DNA from: Hymenobacter sp.
GTDB lineage: Bacteria > Bacteroidota > Bacteroidia > Cytophagales > Hymenobacteraceae
DNA: 64,000 nucleotides
Reading direction: 5' to 3'
Assembly (NCBI GenBank): GCA_028288445.1
Contig: JAQBNT010000160.1
Span: forward strand, 1 to 64,000
Below the pieces are notes generated by a model. It was not told the DNA's origin and did no database searches. It worked only from the letters and a program-made list of their open reading frames with translations. The translations under genes were made by a program, and so were the position numbers. Position 1 is the stretch's first letter; every line of letters begins with the position of its first letter. Shown one piece after another: positions 8,115 through 17,024 of this stretch.

Positions 8115-9179
8115 ATGAAGCGTTTACTCTCGATTCTCCTTTGCTTCGTCTCCCTGTCCGTTTTCGCTAACGAACCCGCCGGCGAGGGCGCAAAGGCCGA
8201 AGGCTTCAATCCCGGCGAAATGATTTTGCACCACATCGGCGATTCGCACGAGTGGCATTGGCTGGCCACCGATACCGGCAACTTCACCACCTACCTGCCC
8301 ATCATCGCCTACCGTCCCGGCAAGGGGGTTTCGGTGTTCTCCTCGAAGCACATTTCCAACGGCGAGTCGGAAGGCCCCGCGAAAGAATACGACGGCCTGA
8401 AGCTCGAACACGAGAAACTCGTGAGCACCGATGGCAGCAAGCTCTACGACTTCTCCATCACCAAAAACGTGGCCGGCCTCATCGGCAGTGCCATTTTGAT
8501 GCTGGTCGTGTTCACCGCCGTAGCCAGCGGCTACCGCAAGAACCATGGCCGTGCCCCCAAAGGCATCCAGTCGTTCTTCGAGCCCATCATCGTTTTCATC
8601 CGCGACGAAGTAGCCAAGAAAAATATTGGCCCGAAGTACGAGCGCTACATGCCGTACCTGCTCACGGTGTTCTTCTTCATCTGGTTCAACAACCTGCTGG
8701 GCCTCACGCCCGGCGCGGCCAACCTCAGCGGCAACATCGCTGTGACCATGGTGCTGGCCCTGATGACCCTGGTTATCACCCTGGCTTCGAGCAATAAGTA
8801 CTACTGGGCGCACATTTTCGCCACGCCCGGCGTGCCCAAGCCCCTGCTGCCCATCATGATTATCGTGGAGGTGATTGGCATTTTCACCAAGCCCTTCTCG
8901 CTCATGATTCGTCTGTTCGCCAACATCACGGCGGGCCACATCGTGGTGCTAAGCTTCATCAGCCTGGTGTTTATCTTCAAATCGTGGGCCGTAGCACCGG
9001 TGACGCTGGCCTTCGGCCTGTTCATCAACGTGCTCGAATTGCTGGTGGCCGTTCTGCAGGCCTTCATCTTCACGCTGCTGACCTCGATGTACATCGGCGG
9101 CGCGGTGGAGGAGCACCACGACGCCGACCTGCAAATCGGCTACAATGAGGATAGCACCGCTCCCCACGTTTCCCACTAA
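8115..9179 (+). CDS. atpB: F0 ATP synthase subunit a
   Basis: Stator subunit that forms the two proton half-channels against the c-ring. At 354 residues it is longer than the roughly 270 of E. coli because of an N-terminal cleavable signal (MKRLLSILLCFVSLSVFA) and a periplasmic extension of about 100 residues, as I recall for other Bacteroidota. Transmembrane core from about residue 115. The essential Arg is seen in SLMIRLFANITAGH (about residue 263). The C-terminus is acidic and His-rich (EEHHDADLQIG). Confidence 0.97.
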   Translation: MKRLLSILLCFVSLSVFANEPAGEGAKAEGFNPGEMILHHIGDSHEWHWLATDTGNFTTYLPIIAYRPGKGVSVFSSKHISNGESEGPAKEYDGLKLEHEKLVSTDGSKLYDFSITKNVAGLIGSAILMLVVFTAVASGYRKNHGRAPKGIQSFFEPIIVFIRDEVAKKNIGPKYERYMPYLLTVFFFIWFNNLLGLTPGAANLSGNIAVTMVLALMTLVITLASSNKYYWAHIFATPGVPKPLLPIMIIVEVIGIFTKPFSLMIRLFANITAGHIVVLSFISLVFIFKSWAVAPVTLAFGLFINVLELLVAVLQAFIFTLLTSMYIGGAVEEHHDADLQIGYNEDSTAPHVSH

Positions 9180-9180
9180 T

Positions 9181-9300
9181 CTGACTTAACCGGCCGGATG
9201 CCTGCCATCCGCCAACTGGCTGTTTCGGCCAGACCGTGGCAATCCCCCCCCCCGCCGCGGGACTGACGAACTTTTTCTTTTTCCCCTTTTTCCAATTTTT
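9181..9300 (+). other. atpB-atpE spacer with small hairpins and a C10 tract
   Basis: Holds a small hairpin (CGGATG-N5-CATCCG, about 9196-9212), another (CTGGC-N7-GCCAG), a run of ten C at 9244-9253 and a pyrimidine-rich stretch directly before atpE. Confidence 0.6.
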
Positions 9301-9576
9301 ATGTTGCTCTCTTTGTTTTTGCAAGCTGTCGCTATGGCGGCTAACTACGGTCCTGGTCTGGCTGTAATGGGTGCCGGTATCGGTGCAGGTCTGGTTGCTC
9401 TGGGCGTAGGCCTGGGCATTGGCCGCATCGGCGGCAGCGCCATGGATGCTATCGGCCGTCAGCCGGAAGCTTCGGGCAAAATTCAGACGGCTATGATTAT
9501 CGCCGCCGCTCTGATTGAAGGTCTGGGCCTGTTCGCAGTCGTAGTCTGCGTTCTTATCTGGACGAAACTCGTTTAG
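9301..9576 (+). CDS. atpE: F0 ATP synthase subunit c
   Basis: Rotor ring proteolipid, 91 residues, two membrane helices joined by the polar loop (GRQPEAS). Helix 1 has a dense small-residue pattern (GAGIGAGLVALGVGLGIG). Helix 2 carries the ion-binding carboxylate, Glu in AALIEGLGLF. The residues I associate with sodium binding (Gln in helix 1 and Ser/Thr after the Glu) are absent, so proton coupling is inferred. ATG at 9301. It is followed by a strong intercistronic hairpin before atpF. Confidence 0.97.
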   Translation: MLLSLFLQAVAMAANYGPGLAVMGAGIGAGLVALGVGLGIGRIGGSAMDAIGRQPEASGKIQTAMIIAAALIEGLGLFAVVVCVLIWTKLV

Positions 9577-9609
9577 TGCTGGCCGGGCTTCGGGCCCGGA
9601 AGTAGTTGG

Positions 9610-9655
9610 AAGCCCGCCGCCCGCTGCTGCAATACGCAGTTGGCGCGGCGGGCTT
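9610..9655 (+). repeat. Intercistronic hairpin between atpE and atpF
   Basis: Perfect 11-bp arms AAGCCCGCCGC (9610-9620) and GCGGCGGGCTT (9645-9655). No T-run follows, so more likely an mRNA-stabilising or partly terminating structure than a full terminator. Confidence 0.7.
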
Positions 9656-9711
9656 ACCTGCTCCTAATCTGTATACTTGATTAGTCGACATTTCTTTAAA
9701 ATACCATATCA

Positions 9712-10212
9712 ATGCTGCCAGCTTTTTTATCCCCTGAACTCGGCCTGATTTTCTGGCAACTGGTTATTTTCCTGCTGGTCTTGTTCCTGCTGGGGAAATT
9801 TGCCTGGAAGCCGATTCTGCTCGCCCTCAAGGAGCGTGAAGACAACATCGAAGGCGCGCTGCGCATGGCCGACCAGGCCAAAATCGAGATGCAGCAGCTC
9901 AAAGCCGGCAACGAGAAGTTGCTGACCGAAGCCCGTCTTGAGCGCGACCGCATGATGCAGGAAGCCACCGTGATGGCCAACCAGCACCGCGAAGCCGAAA
10001 AGGCCCGTGCCACGGCCGAAGCCAACACCATCATCCAGCAAGCCCGCGAAGCCATCCAGCAGGAGAAAAACGCGGCCCTGGCCGAAGTGAAAAATACCGC
10101 CGCCAAGCTCTCGCTCGACATCGCCGAGCGCATCCTGCGCCGCGAGCTGACCGACCCTGCTGCTCAAACCCAGCTGGTCGATTCCTATCTGAAAGACGTA
10201 AAATTGAATTAA
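9712..10212 (+). CDS. atpF: F0 ATP synthase subunit b
   Basis: Peripheral stalk subunit of 166 residues: one N-terminal membrane helix (about residues 10-28, LIFWQLVIFLLVLFLLGKFAW) followed by a long charged helix for b-b dimerisation and a C-terminal part that contacts delta (ERILRRELTDPAAQ). Normal length. ATG at 9712. Confidence 0.96.
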   Translation: MLPAFLSPELGLIFWQLVIFLLVLFLLGKFAWKPILLALKEREDNIEGALRMADQAKIEMQQLKAGNEKLLTEARLERDRMMQEATVMANQHREAEKARATAEANTIIQQAREAIQQEKNAALAEVKNTAAKLSLDIAERILRRELTDPAAQTQLVDSYLKDVKLN

Positions 10213-10238
10213 CGGTTAATCACTAACCATTAACCGTT
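10211..10238 (+). repeat. Inverted repeat between atpF and atpH
   Basis: Perfect 10-bp arms AACGGTTAAT (10211-10220) and ATTAACCGTT (10229-10238) that begin in the atpF stop codon. AT-rich and unlike the GC-rich hairpin at the previous junction. Confidence 0.7.
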
Positions 10239-10252
10239 AACCACTACTAAAT

Positions 10253-10813
10253 ATGGCTGACCAACGAGTAGCGGCCCGCTACGCCAAGTCGCTCCTCGAC
10301 TTAGGCCAAGAGATGGGTACCCTGGATGCCGTGAAAGCGGACATGGACCTGCTGAGCAAGACCATGGCCGAAAGCCGCGAGCTGCGTCTGTTGCTGCGCA
10401 ACCCGATTGTGAAGCACGACAAGAAGCTGGCCATCCTCAAGGCCATTTTCGAGGGCAAGGTGTCGGACATGACGCTGCGCTTCTTCACCATCCTCACCGA
10501 TAAAAACCGCGAGTCGGCTATCGAAGGCATTGGGCCGGAGTTTTTGGCCCAGTACAACGTGCTGCAAGGCATTCAGTCGGCCCAGGTAACGTCGGCCACG
10601 CCGCTCACGGCCGCTTCGCGCGCCGAGATGCAGGCCCTCGTGACCAAGCAAACCGGCCACGCCGACGTGCAGCTCTCCGAGAAGGTGGACCCCGAGCTTA
10701 TTGGCGGCTTCGTGCTGCGGGTGGGCGACAAGCAAATTGACGATTCCGTGCGTACCAGCCTTCGCAAGCTGCGCACGTCGCTGCAAGAAAATTCTTACCA
10801 ACAAAAACTGTAG
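10253..10813 (+). CDS. atpH: F1 ATP synthase subunit delta
   Basis: The 186-residue delta (OSCP) subunit joins the peripheral stalk to the alpha-3 beta-3 head. Typical start RVAARYAKSLLDLGQE, an N-terminal helical domain and the family's C-terminal signature near DPELIGGFVLRVGDKQID. Normal length, ATG at 10253. Confidence 0.96.
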   Translation: MADQRVAARYAKSLLDLGQEMGTLDAVKADMDLLSKTMAESRELRLLLRNPIVKHDKKLAILKAIFEGKVSDMTLRFFTILTDKNRESAIEGIGPEFLAQYNVLQGIQSAQVTSATPLTAASRAEMQALVTKQTGHADVQLSEKVDPELIGGFVLRVGDKQIDDSVRTSLRKLRTSLQENSYQQKL

Positions 10814-10882
10814 GGTATAGGGAAGTTGGGATAGGGGACACGCTCCCGCCGTCCCCACCCCATATCCCGGATTCCCTATACC
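10814..10882 (+). repeat. Long hairpin between atpH and atpA
   Basis: Outer arms GGTATAGGGAA (10814-10824) and TTCCCTATACC (10872-10882) with inner matching blocks (GGGAT/ATCCC and GGGGAC/GTCCCC), giving a nearly continuous stem. It starts right after the atpH stop codon. Confidence 0.75.
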
Positions 10883-10897
10883 TTAATTCCCCCAAAA

Positions 10898-12481
10898 ATG
10901 GCAGAAGTACGTCCGGATGAAGTCTCCGCAATCCTGCGGCAGCAACTGTCCAATTTCAAGTCCGAAGCCGAGCTGGAAGAAGTTGGCACCGTGTTGCAAG
11001 TAGGCGACGGCGTGGCCCGTATCTACGGCTTGAGCAAAGCCCAGGCGGGCGAACTGATTGAGTTCGAGAACGGCTTGCAAGCCCTCGTGCTCAACCTGGA
11101 AGAAGACAACGTGGGTGCCGTAATGCTGGGCGACTACTCGGAAATCCGGGAAGGCGCTACGGTGAAACGCACCAACAAAATCGCCTCCATCAAAGTGGGC
11201 GAGGGCATTGTGGGCCGCGTGGTGAACACGCTGGGCCAGCCCATCGACGGCCGTGGCCCCATCGCCGGCGAGCTGTACGAGATGCCCCTGGAGCGCAAGG
11301 CTCCCGGCGTAATCTTCCGTCAGCCCGTGACCGAGCCGATGCAAACCGGCATCAAGTCGATTGACGCGATGATTCCGATTGGCCGTGGTCAGCGCGAGCT
11401 GATTATCGGTGACCGCCAGACCGGGAAGTCGGCCGTGGCCATCGATACCATCATCAACCAGCGCGAGTTCTTTGAGGCCGGCAACCCGGTATTCTGCATC
11501 TACGTGGCCATTGGCCAGAAGGCCTCGACCGTGGCCCAGGTAGTGCAGGCCCTGACCAAAGGCGGCGCGATGGATTACACCGTGGTAGTAGCCGCTTCGG
11601 CTTCGGACCCGGCTCCGCTGCAATTCTACGCGCCTTTCACGGGTGCTGCCATTGGTGAATTCTTCCGCGACACGGGTCGTCCGGCCCTCGTGGTTTACGA
11701 TGACTTGTCGAAGCAGGCCGTGGCTTACCGCGAGGTGTCGCTGCTGCTGCGTCGTCCTCCGGGCCGCGAGGCTTACCCCGGCGACGTGTTCTACCTGCAC
11801 AGCCGCTTGCTGGAGCGGGCCGCTAAAATCAACTCCTCGGACGAAATCGCCCGCGAGATGAACGACCTGCCCGATAGCATCAAACATTTGGTGAAAGGCG
11901 GCGGCTCGCTGACCGCGCTTCCTCTGATTGAGACGCAGGCTGGTGACGTATCGGCGTACATTCCGACCAACGTGATTTCGATTACGGACGGCCAGATTTT
12001 CTTGGAGACTAACCTGTTCAACTCGGGTGTTCGCCCGGCCATCAACGTGGGTATCTCGGTGTCGCGTGTGGGTGGTAACGCTCAGATTAAGTCGATGAAG
12101 AAGGTGGCCGGTACGCTGAAACTCGACCAGGCCCAGTTCCGCGAACTGGAAGCCTTCGCCAAGTTCGGTTCCGACCTCGATGCCTCGACCAAGCTCACCA
12201 TCGAGCGCGGCCGCCGCAACCTCGAAATTCTGAAGCAGCCCCAGTACTCGCCCGTGAAGGTGGAAGACCAGGTGGCCATCATCTACGCCGCCACCAACGG
12301 CCTCCTCGACACCGTGCCCGTGAACCGCGTGCGGGAGTTCGAGAAGGAGTTTGGCCAGGTGATGAACTCGCGCTACCCCGACGTGCTGAAGGCCCTGAAA
12401 GCCGGCAAGCTGGAGGACGCTGGCACCAAGGCCATCCGCGAGGTAGCTAAGGACGTTTCGGCGAACTACGCAGCCAAGTAA
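10898..12481 (+). CDS. atpA: F1 ATP synthase subunit alpha
   Basis: Non-catalytic nucleotide-binding subunit of the F1 head, 527 residues, normal length. Walker A is GDRQTGKS (about residue 172), the Walker B region is [11 protein letters not shown], and the F1 signature follows ([14 protein letters not shown]) with the alpha arginine finger. ATG at 10898. The partner beta subunit gene is absent from this operon. Confidence 0.98.
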   Translation: MAEVRPDEVSAILRQQLSNFKSEAELEEVGTVLQVGDGVARIYGLSKAQAGELIEFENGLQALVLNLEEDNVGAVMLGDYSEIREGATVKRTNKIASIKVGEGIVGRVVNTLGQPIDGRGPIAGELYEMPLERKAPGVIFRQPVTEPMQTGIKSIDAMIPIGRGQRELIIGDRQTGKSAVAIDTIINQREFFEAGNPVFCIYVAIGQKASTVAQVVQALTKGGAMDYTVVVAASASDPAPLQFYAPFTGAAIGEFFRDTGRPALVVYDDLSKQAVAYREVSLLLRRPPGREAYPGDVFYLHSRLLERAAKINSSDEIAREMNDLPDSIKHLVKGGGSLTALPLIETQAGDVSAYIPTNVISITDGQIFLETNLFNSGVRPAINVGISVSRVGGNAQIKSMKKVAGTLKLDQAQFRELEAFAKFGSDLDASTKLTIERGRRNLEILKQPQYSPVKVEDQVAIIYAATNGLLDTVPVNRVREFEKEFGQVMNSRYPDVLKALKAGKLEDAGTKAIREVAKDVSANYAAK

Positions 12482-12487
12482 TTATCA

Positions 12488-12574
12488 ATGAAGAATGAAG
12501 AATGAGGAATGAGGAATTGTCGCTGCCGTTTCTGGCGCAGCAATTCTGCATTCTTCATTCCTCATTCTTAATTC
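12488..12574 (+). repeat. Inverted repeat of AATGA units between atpA and atpG
   Basis: The left side has repeated GAATGA/GGAATGA words (AATGAAGAATGAGGAATG); the right side has the complement (CATTCTTCATTCCTCATTC). Together they form a long imperfect stem. AATGA-rich intergenic repeats of this style are common in Bacteroidota. Confidence 0.7.
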
Positions 12575-12581
12575 AACCTAA

Positions 12582-13466
12582 ATGGCAAGCTTAAAAGAAG
12601 TCCGCAACCGCATTCAGTCGGTGAGCAGCACGCAGCAGATTACCAAAGCCATGAAAATGGTGGCGGCGGCCAAGCTGCGTCGGGCCCAGGACAACATCGT
12701 GCGGATGCGGCCCTACGCCCAGCGCCTGAATGCCATCCTGACCAACCTGACCCGCAACGCCGACGATGACATCGTGAGCGACTACGGCGTGGCCCGCGAG
12801 GTGCGCAAGGTGCTGGTCATTGCCATCACTTCCGACCGTGGCCTGGCCGGCGCGTTCAACACGAACGTATTCAAGGGCGTGAACGCGGCCATTGCTTCGC
12901 GTTATTCCAACCTGCCGGCGGCCAACATCTCGGTGATGGCCATTGGCAAGAAGGCGCACGACTACTACGGCCGTCGCGGCCCGATAGTGGGCGACTACAC
13001 GCATGTCTTCGCCAAGCTCTCGTTCGAGACGGTGCGGGCGGCAGCGGAAGTGGCGATGGACGGTTTCCGCAACGGCATTTACGACGAGGTGGTGATGGTC
13101 TATAACGAGTTCCGCAACGTGGCTACGCAGATTATCCGCACCCAGCAGCTGTTGCCGCTGGTGCAGGAGGAAGCGCCCGCTACGGCCAAGCCGGAGTCGA
13201 ACGTGGATTACCTGTTCGAGCCTTCGAAAGAGGACATCGTGCAGACGCTGATTCCGCAGTCCATCAAGATTCAGCTCTACAAAGCGGTGCTGGAAAGCAA
13301 CGCCTCGGAGCACGGGGCCCGCATGACGGCTATGGACAAAGCCACCGACAACGCCGGTGAGCTGCTCAAGGCCCTCAAGCTAACCTACAACCGGACGCGT
13401 CAGGCGGCCATCACGACCGAGATTCTCGAAATCGTGGGCGGTGCTGAGGCGCTGGCGGCTGGCTAG
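12582..13466 (+). CDS. atpG: F1 ATP synthase subunit gamma
   Basis: Central shaft that couples c-ring rotation to catalysis, 294 residues. N-terminal coiled-coil helix (LKEVRNRIQSVSSTQQITKAM) and the diagnostic C-terminal helix (YNRTRQAAITTEILEIVGGAEAL). Last gene of the operon, followed by a strong terminator. Confidence 0.97.
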   Translation: MASLKEVRNRIQSVSSTQQITKAMKMVAAAKLRRAQDNIVRMRPYAQRLNAILTNLTRNADDDIVSDYGVAREVRKVLVIAITSDRGLAGAFNTNVFKGVNAAIASRYSNLPAANISVMAIGKKAHDYYGRRGPIVGDYTHVFAKLSFETVRAAAEVAMDGFRNGIYDEVVMVYNEFRNVATQIIRTQQLLPLVQEEAPATAKPESNVDYLFEPSKEDIVQTLIPQSIKIQLYKAVLESNASEHGARMTAMDKATDNAGELLKALKLTYNRTRQAAITTEILEIVGGAEALAAG

Positions 13467-13487
13467 GCTCGGCATGCTAATTTGTGG

Positions 13488-13525
13488 AAAAGCCTGGAAA
13501 CCGTGAGGTTTCCAGGCTTTTTTTT
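13488..13525 (+). terminator. Rho-independent terminator of the atp operon
   Basis: Stem AAAAGCCTGGAAACC (13488-13502) and GGTTTCCAGGCTTT with a 4-nt loop, followed by a run of T to 13525. Confidence 0.93.
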
Positions 13526-13604
13526 GCGCCAATGCTTCGGCACAGGCATTCCCTGTGAAACCCGGAGGCTACCTTCACCTCCCTATTTCCCTTTCCATAT
13601 AGTG

Positions 13605-16184
13605 ATGAAGTATTTACTACGCACCCGTTTTCAATGTGTCATTGCGCTGGTTTTATTCGTTTTCGCGGGGCTGGTGCCTGCTTCGGCGAAAGGCGTGCCC
13701 GCGTTAGCGAGTGCCCTCGATGAGAACGGGAAGCTGCGCGGCGGTGCGTCCGGCTCGTTCGATGCCCGGGGATACCGACTGCGCATCGCGACGGATGGCC
13801 AGCCGACTTTTCAGCCTGAGAACACCCGGCGCGTGGCGGGCACCCTGGGCGCCGGCGACGCAAACTGGTCGGGGGCCTTTAGCGTGAACGGCACCGACGG
13901 CCGGGTATATGCCGTGGCCTTGGATGGCAGCGGCAACTTATACGTGGCGGGACTATTTACCTCCGCTGGCGGGGTGGCCGCCAATTGCATTGCCAAGTGG
14001 AACGGCACGGCCTGGACGGCGCTGGGCACCGGCATCGACCATTACGTGTACTCCCTGGCGGTAGACGGCAGCGGCAATGTGTACGCCGGGGGCGACTTTA
14101 CCACCGCCGGGGGCGTGGCTGCCAGCCACATTGCCAAGTGGAACGGGACGGCCTGGAGTGCGCTGGGGGCCGGGATTAATACGGCCGTGTATGCGCTGGC
14201 GGCAGACGTTGGGGGCAACGTGTACGCCGGGAGCTATTTCAACAGTGCCGGCGGTGCCCCCGCCAACTGCATCGCCAAGTGGACGGGCAGCGCGTGGGTG
14301 AACCTGGGCGCAGGCATTAGCAGCAATGCGTTTGTTACTTCATTGGCCGTGGATGGCAGCGGCAATCTATACGCGGGCGGCACCTTCACGGCCATTGGGG
14401 GCGTGCCGGCCACCAACGTGGCCAAATGGAACGGCACCGCCTGGAGTGCCCTGGGCACGGGTCTCAACAACGAGGTAGACGCGCTGGCCGTATCGGGCAG
14501 CCGCTTGTACGTCAGTGGAAGCTTCACCACGGCGGGCGGCGTGCCGGCCAACAACGTGGCCGAATGGAACGGCACGGCCTGGAGTGCCCTGGGCACCGGA
14601 GTAGCCGGCGGAGGGAGTGCCCTAGCGGTAGACGGGGCGGGCAACGTGTATGTGGGCAGCACCGTCAGCACCACCACCCCGGTCCTGGCGGCCACGGGCA
14701 GCGTGCTGAAATGGAACGGCACAACCTGGACGGTCCTGGGTACTGGTGCCGACAACGCGATACGGGCCCTCGCGGTGCGGGCCGACGGCACGGTGTACAT
14801 CGGCGGCAGTTTTGGCGTGGTCGGCGGCGTGGCCGTGAACAGCGTGGCCCAATGGGTGCCCGGCACGGCTGCCTGGGCGCGCCTGGGCACCGTGGCCGGG
14901 CCGGGCCAGGGCCTGTACGGCATTGCCTACGGGGGCGGGAGCGGAGTGGGCGCGCTGGCGGTGGATGCCAGTGGCCATGTGTACGCGGCCGGGACCTTCT
15001 TGACCGCCGGCAATGGGCTGTTGAACAAAGTGGCCCAATGGAACGGGGCAACCTGGAGCGACATGGGCGGCGGGGTAACGGGGAGCGTCAGTGCCGTGGC
15101 CGTCGGGCCCAACGGCAGCGTGTACGTGGGCGGCACGTTTACGGCGGCGGGCGGCGTGGCGGCCAGCAACATTGCCAAGTGGAACGGCACCACCTGGGTG
15201 CCCCTGGGCGCTGGCACCAGCGGGGCCGTGACGGCCCTGGCCGTGGATGCCGCCGGCAACGTGTATGCCGGGGGAGTGTTTACCACGGCTGGCGGGGCAC
15301 CGGCCAACCGGGTGGCCCGCTGGAACGGCACCGCCTGGACGGCCCTGGGCACCGGCACCGACAGCAACGTGTGGGCAATGGCCCTGAGCAGCAGCGGCGA
15401 CCTCTACGTGGGTGGTGGGTTCAGCACGGCCGGGGGCGCGCCGGCGGCCAACCTGGCCCGCTGGAACGGCACCGCCTGGACGGCGCTGGGCACCGGCACC
15501 GACCGCCCGGTGTACGCGCTGGCGGTGGATGGCAGCACCGTGTACGCCGGGGGATATTTTACTACGGCCGGGGGCGTGCCGGCGACCAACCTGGCCCGCT
15601 GGAATGGCACGACGTGGGCCGCCCTCGGGGCCGGTGCCGACGGCCCCATCCTGTCGCTGGCCGTGGATGGCAGCGGCAGCCTGTACGCGGGCGGCCTGTT
15701 CAGCAGCATCGGGGGCGTGGCCGCCAGCCATGTGGCCCGCTGGAACGGGAGCAGCTGGAGCCCCCTGGGCTCGGGGCTGAATGGCTACGTGTATGCCCTG
15801 GCGGCGGCCGGCAGCAGCGGCGTGTACGTGGGGGGCGATTTCAGCACGCTGGGCGACGGCAGCAAGCTGATGTCGAATATCGGCTACTATTCCAGTGCGC
15901 CGCTGGCGACGGCCACCCCCGCTCGCCCGGGAATCACCATTAGCCTCTATCCGAATCCGGCCCGTGCCCGCGTGGCGGTGCAGGTGCCCGCCCTGGCCGG
16001 TGCTACCAGGGCCACGCTCACCCTGCTGGATGCCCTGGGCCGCCCGGTGCACACGCAGCGCGTGGCCTTGTCTGCTGCCGGCGCGGCCACCGAAGTCCCA
16101 CTGGCGGGCCTCGCGCCGGGCCTTTACTACGTGCAGGTGCAGGCCGGGGGGCAGCTCACCAGCCAAACGCTGGTGGTGGAGTAA
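13605..16184 (+). CDS. Secreted T9SS cargo with 13 propeller-like WNG repeats
   Basis: Surface or secreted protein of 859 residues, function unknown. Signal peptide MKYLLRTRFQCVIALVLFVF...ASA. Then about 13 tandem units of about 50 residues, each with a (I/V)AKWNGTAW-like block, ALGTG, an AVDGSGNVYAGG strand and FTTAGGV; one unit (near residue 420) has an insertion (VPGTAAW). The spacing suggests a beta-propeller or solenoid. C-terminal T9SS type A sorting domain (LYPNPARARV ... GLYYVQVQAGG ... LVVE). The ATG at 13605 is chosen for the signal peptide; a longer upstream frame runs into the atp terminator. A near-match to the -7 element, TACCTTCA, begins at 13570. First gene of the cargo island. 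Confidence 0.88.
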   Translation: MKYLLRTRFQCVIALVLFVFAGLVPASAKGVPALASALDENGKLRGGASGSFDARGYRLRIATDGQPTFQPENTRRVAGTLGAGDANWSGAFSVNGTDGRVYAVALDGSGNLYVAGLFTSAGGVAANCIAKWNGTAWTALGTGIDHYVYSLAVDGSGNVYAGGDFTTAGGVAASHIAKWNGTAWSALGAGINTAVYALAADVGGNVYAGSYFNSAGGAPANCIAKWTGSAWVNLGAGISSNAFVTSLAVDGSGNLYAGGTFTAIGGVPATNVAKWNGTAWSALGTGLNNEVDALAVSGSRLYVSGSFTTAGGVPANNVAEWNGTAWSALGTGVAGGGSALAVDGAGNVYVGSTVSTTTPVLAATGSVLKWNGTTWTVLGTGADNAIRALAVRADGTVYIGGSFGVVGGVAVNSVAQWVPGTAAWARLGTVAGPGQGLYGIAYGGGSGVGALAVDASGHVYAAGTFLTAGNGLLNKVAQWNGATWSDMGGGVTGSVSAVAVGPNGSVYVGGTFTAAGGVAASNIAKWNGTTWVPLGAGTSGAVTALAVDAAGNVYAGGVFTTAGGAPANRVARWNGTAWTALGTGTDSNVWAMALSSSGDLYVGGGFSTAGGAPAANLARWNGTAWTALGTGTDRPVYALAVDGSTVYAGGYFTTAGGVPATNLARWNGTTWAALGAGADGPILSLAVDGSGSLYAGGLFSSIGGVAASHVARWNGSSWSPLGSGLNGYVYALAAAGSSGVYVGGDFSTLGDGSKLMSNIGYYSSAPLATATPARPGITISLYPNPARARVAVQVPALAGATRATLTLLDALGRPVHTQRVALSAAGAATEVPLAGLAPGLYYVQVQAGGQLTSQTLVVE

Positions 16185-16311
16185 GCCGGGGGGAAGCCTA
16201 CGCCGGGCACCCCGAGGATGGAATAGCCGGTGGCTGAATGGCCGCCGCTGTTAGGCCGCGGAAGGCCATGGCAGCCCGGACCACTGCGTAATCAGCAGAG
16301 ACAAACAAAAT

Positions 16312-16348
16312 AAACCAGGCCCGCTACCGTTAGGAGCGGGCCTGGTTT
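16312..16348. terminator. Probable terminator after the WNG-repeat gene
   Basis: Arms AAACCAGGCCCGCT (16312-16325) and AGCGGGCCTGGTTT (16335-16348). T-poor on the plus side and T-rich on the minus side. The rest of the 16185-16521 gap shows no gene or other clear signal. Confidence 0.65.
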
Positions 16349-16521
16349 ATGGAACGGGGGTTAACACTGGGGGCGGCTTTCGAGTAGGAGGGGGCGGGGC
16401 GGCGATGATTGATGGACGAGTGAAGCCGACGCCCCCTCCCCACAACCCCGGAGCGGAGCACCCGCCCAGCGCCCCGGCCCGCCTTATGCTGCCGTTTTAT
16501 CTTACCTATCCTATCCCCGCT

Positions 16522-16875
16522 ATGAGACGCATTGTGTTATCGCCCCGCATGGGGCTGCTGGCCATCCCGGTATTGCTGGAGCTGCTGGGGCCGGCGGCCT
16601 GCGCGCAGGACCTGGCCCCCCTGGCCGAGGTGGGCGTGTTCCCCAACCCCGCCCACATCCGGGCCACGGTGCAGGTGCCGGCGGTGCCGGGGGCCGATAC
16701 CGCCACCGTGACGCTGACCGACGCGCTGGGCACCGTGGTCTTCGAGCAGCCCGTGAGCCTGACCGGGGCCGGCGGCGCGGCCGAAGTGCCGCTGCTGGGC
16801 CGCCCCCCCGGCCTCTACCGCGTGCAGGTGCGGGCCGGCGCGCAGCGCGTGGCCCGCACCCTGAAGGTGGAGTAG
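16522..16875 (+). CDS. Minimal T9SS precursor: signal peptide plus sorting domain only
   Basis: A 117-residue protein. The signal peptide (about 28 residues, ending GPAACAQ) is followed after about eight residues by a complete T9SS type A sorting domain: VFPNPA, two beta-strand blocks (TATVTLTDALGTVVF and AAEVPLLGRPPGLYRVQV) and a closing LKVE. No cargo domain is present. The ATG at 16522 is chosen for the signal peptide; an in-frame upstream ATG at 16405 adds a proline-rich stretch without clear meaning. The frame is intact with the same codon bias as its neighbours, so it may be translated. It lies between two full cargo genes. It could be a degenerate cargo gene or a short product that occupies the sorting machinery. 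Confidence 0.7.
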   Translation: MRRIVLSPRMGLLAIPVLLELLGPAACAQDLAPLAEVGVFPNPAHIRATVQVPAVPGADTATVTLTDALGTVVFEQPVSLTGAGGAAEVPLLGRPPGLYRVQVRAGAQRVARTLKVE

Positions 16876-16952
16876 GAGAGGCCCCCGCCTGTTCCTGCGG
16901 TTCTGGTGGCCCCACCCGCGCCGGCGTGGCGCGGCTGGGGGCGGGGCTGCCG

Positions 16953-16960
16953 TAGCTTTG
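16953..16960 (+). promoter_or_regulatory. -7 promoter element before the VCBS-repeat gene
   Basis: Exact TAGCTTTG, 64 bases upstream of the chosen GTG start. Confidence 0.7.
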
Positions 16961-17024
16961 CACCCCGGCCGCGCAACCGTGGGTTGTGGGCCGGCTTTCT
17001 GCTATCTTCTTGCCCCCTGCTATC

